From positions 1 to 8,522 of the forward strand of contig JAOUFP010000093.1 of assembly GCA_029858145.1 (NCBI GenBank): a DNA stretch of 8,522 nt, read 5' to 3'. Source of the DNA: Nitrospirota bacterium. GTDB lineage: Bacteria > Nitrospirota > Thermodesulfovibrionia > Thermodesulfovibrionales > UBA6898. Positions 1 to 7,246 of this stretch are shown here, in pieces (position 1 is the first letter of the stretch; every line of letters starts with the position of its first letter). The translations under genes and the position numbers were made by a program. Below the pieces are notes generated by a model. That model worked only from the letters and a program-made list of their open reading frames with translations. It had not been told where the DNA came from and ran no database searches.

Positions 1-1
1 A

Positions 2-715
2 TATCAGTCTATGAAAAATGATATCATGACCGCCTTCGAGAGGGGGGAATTCGCTGATATCATACGGAAGATGGATAAACACTTCGGCATGCACAATTAT
101 TCTCTTATGCACCTGTTCAGGGATGAACAGCGGAAAATACTGAATCTCGTGATCAGTGAGACGATGGATGCCTTCGAGACGGCGTACCGGCGCTTATATG
201 AAAACAACAGAATTCTTATGGGATTTTTGCACGAAACAGGCATGCCGGTGCCGGCATCTTTCATGACCGCCGCAGAATTTGTTTTTAACCTCGATATGAT
301 GAGAGAGTTTGAAAGAAAGGATGCCAGCCTTATTAGGATCAGGCAGTTGCTCAGTAATATATCGAGATGGAGCATACCTCTTGAAACGGTAGAACTCGAG
401 TTTCTGATACGGAAGCAACTGGAGCGACTTATGGAAACATTCTCATCAAAACCTTCTGAATATAAGATACTGCTGAGGATACAGTCCCTTCTGGAGATTA
501 TCCGGCTTCTGCCTATGGAAGTGAATTTCTGGCATTCTCAGAATATTTACTACAGAATGGCCCAATGTGCCTATCGGGAAATTCTGGTAAAATCTATGGT
601 CGGCGACGAAGAAAGTACGAAATGGGTCGAGGCGTTCAACAGGGTTGGCGAGATGCTGTTTTTCAATTTATCAGCGGTCTTGCAGGTGAATCAACAGCGG
701 GGCAGACGTGACTGA
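2..715 (+). CDS. GH57-family protein, C-terminal DUF3536-type region (5' end outside window)
   Basis: This is the 3' part of a longer gene: the frame is open to the window edge, and the first ATG at 11 is probably internal because it lies inside a conserved stretch with no Shine-Dalgarno before it. The visible 237 codons are mostly alpha-helical. They match, from memory, the DUF3536 region found at the C-terminus of some glycoside hydrolase family 57 proteins: a KMDKHFGMHNYSL segment, then LFRDEQRKIL, a helix with AAEFVFN, and near the end the MEVNFWHSQNIYY segment. The GH57 catalytic domain would lie upstream and is not seen. GH57 enzymes act on alpha-glucans (amylase, branching or 4-alpha-glucanotransferase activity), so a role in glucan turnover fits the directly overlapping treY. 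The exact reaction of DUF3536 proteins is not established. Family assignment is fairly sure; enzymatic function is not. Confidence 0.75.
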   Translation, partial: YQSMKNDIMTAFERGEFADIIRKMDKHFGMHNYSLMHLFRDEQRKILNLVISETMDAFETAYRRLYENNRILMGFLHETGMPVPASFMTAAEFVFNLDMMREFERKDASLIRIRQLLSNISRWSIPLETVELEFLIRKQLERLMETFSSKPSEYKILLRIQSLLEIIRLLPMEVNFWHSQNIYYRMAQCAYREILVKSMVGDEESTKWVEAFNRVGEMLFFNLSAVLQVNQQRGRRD

Positions 716-3707
716 AGAGAAATATCTGGTACCAAGAATACCAGTTTCGGCATACAGGCTCCAGTTCAACCATGATTTTACGTTCAGTGACGCAGCGAAA
801 GTGCTCCCGTATTTGGCTAAACTCGGGATAACCGATATATATTCGTCACCCTATTTTAAGGCCGAGAAGGGAAGCCTGCATGGGTATGATATTGTCGCTC
901 CGGACACGTTAAATCCTGAAATCGGCACAGAGGAAGAGTATAATTCCATGATTACGGAACTCCGTGCCCATGATATGGGGCAGATACTCGATTTTGTTCC
1001 GAACCATATGTGCATCACCAGCAGAGAGAATGTCTGGTGGATGGATCTGCTGGAAAACGGCCAGAGTTCTGTCTACAATGATTTCTTTGATATTGATTGG
1101 AACCCTGTAAAGAAGGAGCTGAAAAACAAAGTATTGCTTCCTGTTCTCGGAGATCAGTACGGAAAGGTCCTGGATAACGGTGAGCTCAGACTGATTTTTG
1201 AAGAGGGCTGTTTTTTCCTTTATTACTATGAGCATAAATTTCCGATAATACCGAAAACCTATAATAATATTCTGCAACACCGAATCGACGAGTTCAGCCG
1301 CACAGTTCATCCTGAAGATCCTCATTATGCTGAGCTTCTGAGCATCATCACTGCACTGAACAATCTGCCTTCTTATACGGAAAAAGATAGTGAAAAAATA
1401 GCTGAAAGGCATCGCGAGAAGGAGATTATCAAGAAGAGATTGAGCAGACTTTATCACCAAAGCGCGTTAATAAGGAGTTTTCTGGATGAGAATATCCGGA
1501 TATTCAACGGAGTAAAGGGCGATGAGAGAAGCTTTGATCTTCTTGACCAGCTTCTCAGTATGCAGATTTACAGGCTGTCTCACTGGAGGGTGGCTACAGA
1601 GGAAATCAATTACAGAAGATTCTTTGATATCAACAGCCTTGGCGCCATCAGAATGGAAAATGAAAACGTATTCAATACGACTCATGCACTGGTTATGAAA
1701 TTAGTCAGGGAAGGAAAGGTGACCGGCCTCCGGCTGGACCACCCTGACGGTTTGTATGACCCCTCGGAGTATTTCAAGCGGCTTCAGAAGAGCTGCTTCC
1801 TCCAGCTGAGATTATCCTACGCAGAGAAATTGAATGAGGAAATCCCCTTGTCCGGAGAACTTTCCGACTTCGAGGCTGATAGCCTGAGGAGGTACGATGA
1901 GATCATTGCCTCGGGCAAGCAGGACAAATTCTTCTACATTATCGGTGAAAAGATACTGATAAAAGGTGAACGCATGCCTGAAGAATGGCCCATCTTCAGC
2001 ACGACCGGGTATGTATTCCTGAATTCTCTCAATGGTATTTTCGTTGAAACGCGGAACGCAAAAGCCTTTGACGACATTTACCATAAATTCATTAAAGAGA
2101 AGGCTAATTTTCAGGAAATTGTCTATGAAAAAAAGAAGCTGATCATGAAGGTTTCCATGTCCAGTGAGATAAATACCCTCGGACATTACCTGAATGTCCT
2201 TTCGGAAAAAGACAGGCATACGAGGGACTTCACCCTTAACAGTCTGACGGCAGCAATTATTGAGGTTATCGCATACTTTCCTGTTTACAGGACTTATATC
2301 AATTCATATGAAGTAAATGACAGGGACAGGCAGTACATCGAATTTGTCATACAAAAGGCAAAGAGAAAAAATCCCGCTCTGAGCAGTTCAATATTCGATT
2401 TCCTGAAAGATGTGCTTCTGCTTCAGTTTCCTGATAAGTTCGGGGAAGGAGAAAAGAAGGAATGGCTGGATTTCGTGATGAGATTCCAGCAGTTGACAGG
2501 GCCTGTTATGGCAAAAGGGCTTGAAGATACCGCTTTCTATATTTATAACCGGCTTGTTTCTCTCAACGAGGTTGGAGGCATGCCGGAGAGATTCGGCACC
2601 CCATTGGAAACGTTTCACGGACAGAATATCGAGAGGAACAAATACTGGCCCCATGCGTTGATCACCTCCTCGACCCACGACACAAAACGTGGCGAGGAGG
2701 TAAGGGCGCGGATAAATGTCCTTTCGGAAATGCCGAAAGAGTGGGGGAAAAAACTTATTCTCTGGCGGCGCATCAACAAAAAGAAACGACTGCTGGTTGA
2801 CGGCCAGTTTGTGCCTGATCTGAATGAAGAATATTTTCTTTATCAAACGCTAATCGGCGCCTGGCCTTCAGGCGGCACCGACGAGGCCGGACATGAGAGC
2901 TTCAAAAACAGAATAAAGGACTACATGATCAAGGCGATACGGGAGGCGAAGCAAAACACGAGCTGGATAAATGTGAACTCCACCTATGAAGAGGCGATGA
3001 TGATTTATATCAACTCATTGCTGGATAGTGCGCCGAACAACCAGTTTCTCAGGGATTTCCAGGCGTTTCAGAAAGGCATCGCTTATTATGGTTTCTTCAA
3101 TTCACTTTCGCAGACTGTCCTTAAGATAACCTCTCCGGGCATACCTGATTTTTATCAGGGGACGGAGTTATGGGAATTGAGCCTTGTCGACCCTGACAAC
3201 CGCCGTCCTGTGGATTATGCGAGCAGGATGGAGATGCTTGAAGAGCTGATCAGAAAAGAAAGCGGAGAAGGTCAGCTCGAACTTGTGCGGAGCCTTCTCG
3301 CGGAGAAAGAAAATGGCTCGATCAAGCTTTATGTTATTTACAAGGCGCTTAACTTCAGGAGAGAGCACAAGGATCTTTTCACGAATGGTGAATATGTGCC
3401 CCTTGAATGTCATGACGCAAGATGTGACACTATTTGCGCCTTCCTCCGGAGAAACGGACACCGGGATGTTATCGTAGTCGTCCCGAGATTATTAAGGAAA
3501 GTGCTCGCAGGCGAAGACGAACTCCCTTTGGGCCGGAACGCATGGGGCGATTCAGCCATCATAGTTCCCAGTTCTGATATCGGCGTCAGGTATCGCAATA
3601 TCTTTACCGGTGAGATTGCCGCTATCGATAAATGTGAGGAAGCGAATTCTCTGCGGCTGGCTGATATTTTTGCGAATTTTCCTGTAGCTGTCCTGGAAAT
3701 GCTGTAG
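708..3707 (+). CDS. treY: Maltooligosyl trehalose synthase (GH13), long form
   Basis: This cytoplasmic enzyme isomerises the reducing-end alpha-1,4 bond of maltooligosaccharides to the alpha,alpha-1,1 bond, giving maltooligosyl trehalose that TreZ then cleaves to trehalose. The N-terminus IPVSAYRLQF (residues 11-20) is typical of TreY. GH13 regions are visible: region I DFVPNH at 95-100, region II LRLDHPDG with the expected nucleophile D344, region III GEKIL with acid/base E414, and region IV THDTKRGEEVRAR with D658. The late TreY signature SPGIPDFYQG (809-818) is followed by LVDPDNRRPVDY. At 999 residues it is over 200 longer than the roughly 730-780 of well-known archaeal and actinobacterial enzymes, with the extra length spread between the catalytic regions. 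TTGY is followed by V436 where I recall Asp being usual. The GTG start at 708 overlaps the preceding stop by 8 bases, has only a weak G-rich stretch upstream, and suggests translational coupling. No treZ is in view. Confidence 0.96.
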   Translation: MTEEKYLVPRIPVSAYRLQFNHDFTFSDAAKVLPYLAKLGITDIYSSPYFKAEKGSLHGYDIVAPDTLNPEIGTEEEYNSMITELRAHDMGQILDFVPNHMCITSRENVWWMDLLENGQSSVYNDFFDIDWNPVKKELKNKVLLPVLGDQYGKVLDNGELRLIFEEGCFFLYYYEHKFPIIPKTYNNILQHRIDEFSRTVHPEDPHYAELLSIITALNNLPSYTEKDSEKIAERHREKEIIKKRLSRLYHQSALIRSFLDENIRIFNGVKGDERSFDLLDQLLSMQIYRLSHWRVATEEINYRRFFDINSLGAIRMENENVFNTTHALVMKLVREGKVTGLRLDHPDGLYDPSEYFKRLQKSCFLQLRLSYAEKLNEEIPLSGELSDFEADSLRRYDEIIASGKQDKFFYIIGEKILIKGERMPEEWPIFSTTGYVFLNSLNGIFVETRNAKAFDDIYHKFIKEKANFQEIVYEKKKLIMKVSMSSEINTLGHYLNVLSEKDRHTRDFTLNSLTAAIIEVIAYFPVYRTYINSYEVNDRDRQYIEFVIQKAKRKNPALSSSIFDFLKDVLLLQFPDKFGEGEKKEWLDFVMRFQQLTGPVMAKGLEDTAFYIYNRLVSLNEVGGMPERFGTPLETFHGQNIERNKYWPHALITSSTHDTKRGEEVRARINVLSEMPKEWGKKLILWRRINKKKRLLVDGQFVPDLNEEYFLYQTLIGAWPSGGTDEAGHESFKNRIKDYMIKAIREAKQNTSWINVNSTYEEAMMIYINSLLDSAPNNQFLRDFQAFQKGIAYYGFFNSLSQTVLKITSPGIPDFYQGTELWELSLVDPDNRRPVDYASRMEMLEELIRKESGEGQLELVRSLLAEKENGSIKLYVIYKALNFRREHKDLFTNGEYVPLECHDARCDTICAFLRRNGHRDVIVVVPRLLRKVLAGEDELPLGRNAWGDSAIIVPSSDIGVRYRNIFTGEIAAIDKCEEANSLRLADIFANFPVAVLEML

Positions 3708-3730
3708 CGGGAGAAAAGGCCTGAGGGGAT

Positions 3731-3759
3731 TTGCATCCGCAGCCGCTATCATGTAAAAT
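3731..3759 (+). promoter_or_regulatory. Possible sigma70-type promoter upstream of glgC
   Basis: In the 122-base gap between treY and glgC, TTGCAT (3731-3736) and TAAAAT (3754-3759) are separated by 17 bases. The -10 matches the consensus at five of six positions; the -35 keeps only the TTG core. A 10-base perfect palindrome CCTTTAAAGG (3777-3786) lies shortly downstream and could be an operator, but it may be chance in AT-rich DNA. No intrinsic terminator is visible after treY, so read-through from upstream is also possible. Confidence 0.35.
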
Positions 3760-3820
3760 TTTATTCGAAGATTTATCCTTTAAAGGCTTTCGTATTAATC
3801 TCTTTCATATTTATTTACAG

Positions 3821-3825
3821 GGAGG
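3821..3825 (+). promoter_or_regulatory. Ribosome binding site that decides the glgC start
   Basis: GGAGG lies four bases before the ATG at 3830. It is the only good Shine-Dalgarno in the region. It selects this ATG over an in-frame TTG at 3731, which would add 33 residues with no resemblance to GlgC. Confidence 0.8.
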
Positions 3826-3829
3826 TAAA

Positions 3830-5056
3830 ATGGCGCATCCAAAGGTTCTTGCATTTGTGCTCGCGGGCGGAAAAGGCGAAAGACTCTTCCCCCTCACTTA
3901 CTTCAGGTCAAAGCCTTCGGTCCCTTTCGGCGGACAATACCGGATCGTTGATTTTGTTCTGAGCAATCTCGTTAATTCGCATATCTATTCGATTTATCTT
4001 CTGGTGCAATACAAATCTCAGTCACTTATCGAGCACATTAGAAAAAACTGGGTGCTTTCTTCGGTAATCAAGGATCACTTTGTCGCATTGGTCCCTCCCC
4101 AGATGCGGATGGGGCCTGAATGGTTCCAGGGCACCGCGGATGCTATTTTTCAGAATATCAATCTCATAAGAGAACAGAATCCCGAACTGGTAATTGTATT
4201 CGGGGCCGATCATATCTACAGGATGGATCTTCGGCAGATGATCGACTTCCATCTTCAAAAGAATGCGGTTGTGACTGTTGCGGCAAGGCCAGTCCCCATT
4301 GAACAGTCATCGGCTTTCGGCGTAATAATTACTGACAGCGAAAAAAGAATCACGGGCTTCCAGGAAAAACCGAAAAAGCCGACCCCTATGCCGGATGACC
4401 CGAATCGCGCATATGCATCCATGGGGAATTATATTTTTAACAAGGATGCTCTTCTGGAAGCGCTGGCAAAGGCACAGCGCAGAAAACAGCATGATTTTGG
4501 CGCGCATGTCATTCCGAGTCTCGTCGAAGGAGGAAAGGTATTTGCCTATGACTTTGCCACGAATGTCATACCGGGCACGAACGCCTTCGAAGAAGAAGGC
4601 TATTGGCGTGATGTGGGCACCATTCCGGCTTTTTATGACGCGCATATGGATATGCTGGGAGAAACTCCTAGATTTGAACTCGATAATGCATTATGGCCGA
4701 TTCATCGGGCAGTCTCCGGCGGCCCTGCCGCGAAAATTCTGCGGGGAGATATCAGAAACAGCATTATCGGCGAGGGGACGGTCATTCATAAGGCAAAAAT
4801 ACGCAATTCCGTTGTACGCAGCGGAGTGGTCATAGAAAATGACGTCACCGTGGAAAACTCTATTATTATGGACGAGGTAGTATTGAGAAAGGGCTGCAGC
4901 CTCAAGAACGTTATTGTCGATAAATTAAATGTAATTGAAGAAGGGGAGAAAATAGGGTTCGACCCGGAAAAAGACCGTTTCAGGTGCCACATAGACGCTT
5001 CAGGAATCGCCATCATCCCCAGGAGCGGCAAGCTGAAAAAAGCAAAGCGGCTATAG
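3830..5056 (+). CDS. glgC: Glucose-1-phosphate adenylyltransferase (ADP-glucose pyrophosphorylase)
   Basis: GlgC converts ATP and glucose-1-phosphate to ADP-glucose and pyrophosphate, the committed step of bacterial glycogen synthesis. The 408-residue protein has the usual length. Its nucleotidyltransferase domain shows the loop LAGGKGERLFPLT (11-23), PFGGQYRIVDFVLSN (32-46), WFQGTADA (98-105), FGADHIYRMD with the catalytic-type D127 (124-133), GFQEKP with E179 and K180 (176-181), SMGNYIF (197-203) and YWRDVGTI (258-265). The last hundred or so residues are a left-handed beta-helix type domain with the expected isoleucine/valine-rich repeats. K28 in SKPSVPF matches the conserved Lys region tied to allosteric activation in the E. 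coli enzyme, so regulation by glycolytic metabolites is likely. A glycosyltransferase gene follows after 35 bases, probably on the same transcript. Glycogen synthase (glgA) is not in the window. Confidence 0.97.
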   Translation: MAHPKVLAFVLAGGKGERLFPLTYFRSKPSVPFGGQYRIVDFVLSNLVNSHIYSIYLLVQYKSQSLIEHIRKNWVLSSVIKDHFVALVPPQMRMGPEWFQGTADAIFQNINLIREQNPELVIVFGADHIYRMDLRQMIDFHLQKNAVVTVAARPVPIEQSSAFGVIITDSEKRITGFQEKPKKPTPMPDDPNRAYASMGNYIFNKDALLEALAKAQRRKQHDFGAHVIPSLVEGGKVFAYDFATNVIPGTNAFEEEGYWRDVGTIPAFYDAHMDMLGETPRFELDNALWPIHRAVSGGPAAKILRGDIRNSIIGEGTVIHKAKIRNSVVRSGVVIENDVTVENSIIMDEVVLRKGCSLKNVIVDKLNVIEEGEKIGFDPEKDRFRCHIDASGIAIIPRSGKLKKAKRL

Positions 5057-5091
5057 TTTTTTAACGGGAGAACCGCATTTCGAACAAACGT

Positions 5092-6348
5092 ATGAACGGC
5101 GCTATACTGAGAAAAGAGATACATGACAGGATTTCCGACATCGGTGAAGCGGATATCCTCGTCGGCATTCCCAGTTATAATAATGCCCGCACCATTGGGC
5201 ATGTAGTTAAGGCTGTTCAGACCGGCTTCGCAAAGTATTTCCCTGATAAAAAGGCGGTGCTGGTCAACTCTGACGGGGGATCGACCGACGGAACAATGGA
5301 CGTAGTCCAGCAGACCTCGTTGGAGGATTTTCAATCCGTCCTTCTCCATCACAGGGTTGAACCTGTTTTAAAGATAGCCACGCCATATCACGGCATCCCC
5401 GGAAAAGGCAGCGCGTTCAGAACCATATTTGATATCGCATCAGCGCTGAATGTGAAGGCTTGCGCGGTAGTAGATTCGGATCTGCGGAGCATTACTCCGG
5501 AGTGGATAGAACTTCTCATTAAGCCGCTTTTTGACGGTTTCGATTACGTTGCCCCGCTTTATCACCGGCATAAATATGACGGTACCATAACGAACAGCAT
5601 CATATACCCTCTTACCAGGACACTCTACGGAAAGCGGGTCCGCCAGCCCATCGGGGGCGACTTTGGCTTTTCCGGGAGATTGGCAAGGCATTATCTTGAG
5701 AAGGACGTATGGGAAACTGATGTGGCAAAATACGGCATTGACATATGGATGACAACAACGGCCATAGCGAATAATTTCAAGGTCTGTCAGGCATTTTTAG
5801 GGGCAAAGATTCATGATCCGAAAGATCCCGGTGCTGATCTCAGCGCCATGCTCTATCAGGTAGTGGGAGCGACTCTGGGGCTGATGGAGACCTATACCGA
5901 TGCATGGAAGGGGATCAGGGACTCTGAAGCCGTCCCGGCTTTTGGATTTCAGTATGCTGTCGGGCTTGAACCGATTCAGGTGAATACCGAGAGAATGATC
6001 GAAAGGTTCAGACTTGGAACACGAGAACTCATGGATATCTGGAAGATAATCCTTGATAAAGATATTGTTGATTTTCTGCTTAAACTGGGGAAAACAGAGA
6101 CAAAGAATTTTTTTATGCCCGACGAAATCTGGGTGGATATTATCTACAGCTTTGCGGCAGCATACCACAGGAAAGTCATCCACAGCGAGCATCTGCTGAA
6201 ATCCCTCACGCCGCTCTATATTGGAAGAACTGCTTCTTTTGTGATTAATACCTGGGAGAGCGATGCCAGGGACGTGGAAGAGAAGATTGAAAATCTGTGC
6301 GTTCATTTCGAGCAAAAGAAGCCTTTGCTCATAAAAAACTGGTCATGA
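5092..6348 (+). CDS. GT-A glycosyltransferase resembling mannosylglycerate / glucosyl-3-phosphoglycerate synthases
   Basis: A 418-residue soluble, retaining-type GT-A transferase. The nucleotide-sugar fold begins with ILVGIPSYNNARTI (22-35), followed by VNSDGGSTDGT (58-68). PGKG (103-106) and a metal-binding DSD motif (128-130, in VVDSDLRSITPEW) are as in GT78 mannosylglycerate synthase and GT81 glucosyl-3-phosphoglycerate synthase. So are QPIGGDFG (185-192), YGIDIW (214-219) and a late His in IHDPKDPG (H241). Residues from about 270 to the end form a mainly helical tail. No membrane segment or signal peptide is seen. In the related families the product is a glyceryl glycoside used as a compatible solute or polysaccharide primer; the acceptor here cannot be read from sequence. 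Close linkage to glgC makes ADP-glucose a possible donor, but that is inference. The ATG at 5092 has no close Shine-Dalgarno; GGGAG at 5066-5070 is better placed for an in-frame ATT at 5077. Confidence 0.85.
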   Translation: MNGAILRKEIHDRISDIGEADILVGIPSYNNARTIGHVVKAVQTGFAKYFPDKKAVLVNSDGGSTDGTMDVVQQTSLEDFQSVLLHHRVEPVLKIATPYHGIPGKGSAFRTIFDIASALNVKACAVVDSDLRSITPEWIELLIKPLFDGFDYVAPLYHRHKYDGTITNSIIYPLTRTLYGKRVRQPIGGDFGFSGRLARHYLEKDVWETDVAKYGIDIWMTTTAIANNFKVCQAFLGAKIHDPKDPGADLSAMLYQVVGATLGLMETYTDAWKGIRDSEAVPAFGFQYAVGLEPIQVNTERMIERFRLGTRELMDIWKIILDKDIVDFLLKLGKTETKNFFMPDEIWVDIIYSFAAAYHRKVIHSEHLLKSLTPLYIGRTASFVINTWESDARDVEEKIENLCVHFEQKKPLLIKNWS

Positions 6349-6369
6349 GTAACGGCCGTTTCATTTTAA

Positions 6370-6395
6370 GGCAGACAGGCACTTTGCCATCTGCT
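6370..6395 (+). promoter_or_regulatory. Intergenic hairpin before the TM-helix channel gene
   Basis: GCAGA (6371-6375) pairs with TCTGC (6390-6394), and GGCA (6378-6381) pairs with TGCC (6385-6388) around a three-base loop, with a small 2-by-1 internal loop. No U-tract follows, so it is not a standard terminator. It ends 13 bases before the AGGAGG of the next gene. It could stabilise or process the mRNA between the glycosyltransferase and the channel-like gene. The short stem could also be fortuitous. Confidence 0.35.
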
Positions 6396-6419
6396 AAACT
6401 TTGCGTATAGGAGGATATA

Positions 6420-7121
6420 ATGGGGAGCATGTTTGAAAGACTGGTCGTAGAGCCTCTTCAGAAGTTATTAGAGATGCTTATCCAATTTCTTCCCAATCTT
6501 TTTTCAGCGGTGTTTATTCTTTTACTGGGAATTGTAATAAGCTGGATTTCAAAATACATTTTGACAAGATTTTTTAAAATCCTGAAGCTCGATGAGCTTT
6601 CTGACAGGTCAGGGATCAGTAAAATGCTGTCCCGTGGCGGGATTAAAGGATCTTTTTCAACCCTTCTCGCGAAGTTTATAAGTTTTGTGATTATTTTTGC
6701 CTTTGTGATTATCTCCCTGAACAGCCTTAATATTTTTGCCATAGAGAATTTGTTCGAGAAGTTTTTCCTCTACCTGCCGAATGTTTTTATTGCGGTAATA
6801 ATTGTTATCTTCGGGAGCATGCTCAGCAATTTTCTCGGGAGGGCGGCCCTTATCGCTTCAGTGAACGCGGGGTTCAAAACATCCGGCCTGATCGGCAAAG
6901 CAGTAAAGCTTACCATTTTTCTCTTTTCGGTATCGATTGCCCTTGAACAGCTGGGAATAGGGAAGGAAACCGTTGTAATCGCGTTTGCCATCATCATCGG
7001 CGGCATTGTTCTCTCACTTTCCATCGCCTTCGGACTCGGCGGCAGAGATATCGCAAGGGAGTATCTGGAAAAAAAGGTAAAAGGGGCTGAAGAAGAAAAG
7101 GACGAGATAAGCCATTTGTAG
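6420..7121 (+). CDS. Small membrane protein with two mechanosensitive-channel TM-helix repeats, no MscS beta domain
   Basis: A 233-residue integral membrane protein with about five hydrophobic segments (roughly 22-48, 80-100, 118-142, 160-178 and 182-206). It is built as two related halves: FLPNLFSAVFILLLG (23-37) recurs as YLPNVFIAVIIVIFG (118-132), and each half continues into a second hydrophobic helix closing with LNI or LGI. This is the pattern of the conserved TM-helix family that accompanies MscS-like channels (CmpX-type). The end, FGLGGRDIAREYLEKK (204-219), resembles the pore-helix exit of MscS-type channels. The protein then stops in a short acidic/basic tail, so the cytoplasmic beta domain and cage are absent. 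The start is set by AGGAGG at 6409-6414, five bases before the ATG. A role in ion or osmotic homeostasis is likely. Whether it forms a channel alone is unknown. A strong terminator follows. Confidence 0.85.
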   Translation: MGSMFERLVVEPLQKLLEMLIQFLPNLFSAVFILLLGIVISWISKYILTRFFKILKLDELSDRSGISKMLSRGGIKGSFSTLLAKFISFVIIFAFVIISLNSLNIFAIENLFEKFFLYLPNVFIAVIIVIFGSMLSNFLGRAALIASVNAGFKTSGLIGKAVKLTIFLFSVSIALEQLGIGKETVVIAFAIIIGGIVLSLSIAFGLGGRDIAREYLEKKVKGAEEEKDEISHL

Positions 7122-7151
7122 AGAAATTATAGGCAAGTGGAGTACGGACGG

Positions 7152-7190
7152 AAAAAGCTCTCAGGTTGTAAAACCGGGAGCTTTTCTGCT
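7152..7190 (+). terminator. Intrinsic terminator after the TM-helix gene
   Basis: AAAAGCTC (7153-7160) pairs perfectly with GAGCTTTT (7178-7185). The stem continues with a wobble pair, a C-G pair, one bulged A, and GGTT/AACC around a GTAA (GNRA-type) tetraloop. The 3' side runs into TTTTCTGCTTT. The 5' flank is A-rich, so the structure could also terminate transcription on the minus strand. It separates the channel-like gene from the exchanger gene. Confidence 0.85.
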
Positions 7191-7199
7191 TTACTGATT

Positions 7200-7229
7200 C
7201 TGACAGACGTCATTGGTGCATTGAATTAT
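7200..7229 (+). promoter_or_regulatory. Possible promoter of the exchanger gene
   Basis: CTGACA (7200-7205, five of six -35 positions) and AATTAT (7224-7229, four of six -10 positions) are 18 bases apart. They lie just downstream of the terminator and 17 bases before the exchanger ATG. That would give a very short leader. A short inverted repeat ATTGA/TCAAT overlaps the -10. The need for a promoter after a strong terminator supports the call, but the match is modest. Confidence 0.3.
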
Positions 7230-7246
7230 CAATAAGGAGTTGCTGA

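Noticed and set aside
909..1460. A 183-codon minus-strand frame inside treY
   Set aside because: treY is conserved through this stretch, including region I, and the antisense translation looks like random composition.
3731..3829. Upstream extension of glgC from a TTG at 3731
   Set aside because: The extra 33 residues do not resemble GlgC N-termini and have no Shine-Dalgarno, while GGAGG sits directly before the ATG at 3830.
5020..5075. A run of six T after the glgC stop, examined as a possible terminator
   Set aside because: No stable GC-rich stem precedes the T-run; only weak AAAAAA/TTTTTT and GCGG/CCGC pairings with long loops are possible.
4786..5352. A 188-codon minus-strand frame spanning the end of glgC and the start of the glycosyltransferase
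   Set aside because: It overlaps two confident genes and shows no family resemblance.
6384..6411. TTGCCA and TATAGG as a promoter before the TM-helix gene
   Set aside because: The -10 match is poor and overlaps the ribosome binding site, leaving no room for a leader carrying it.
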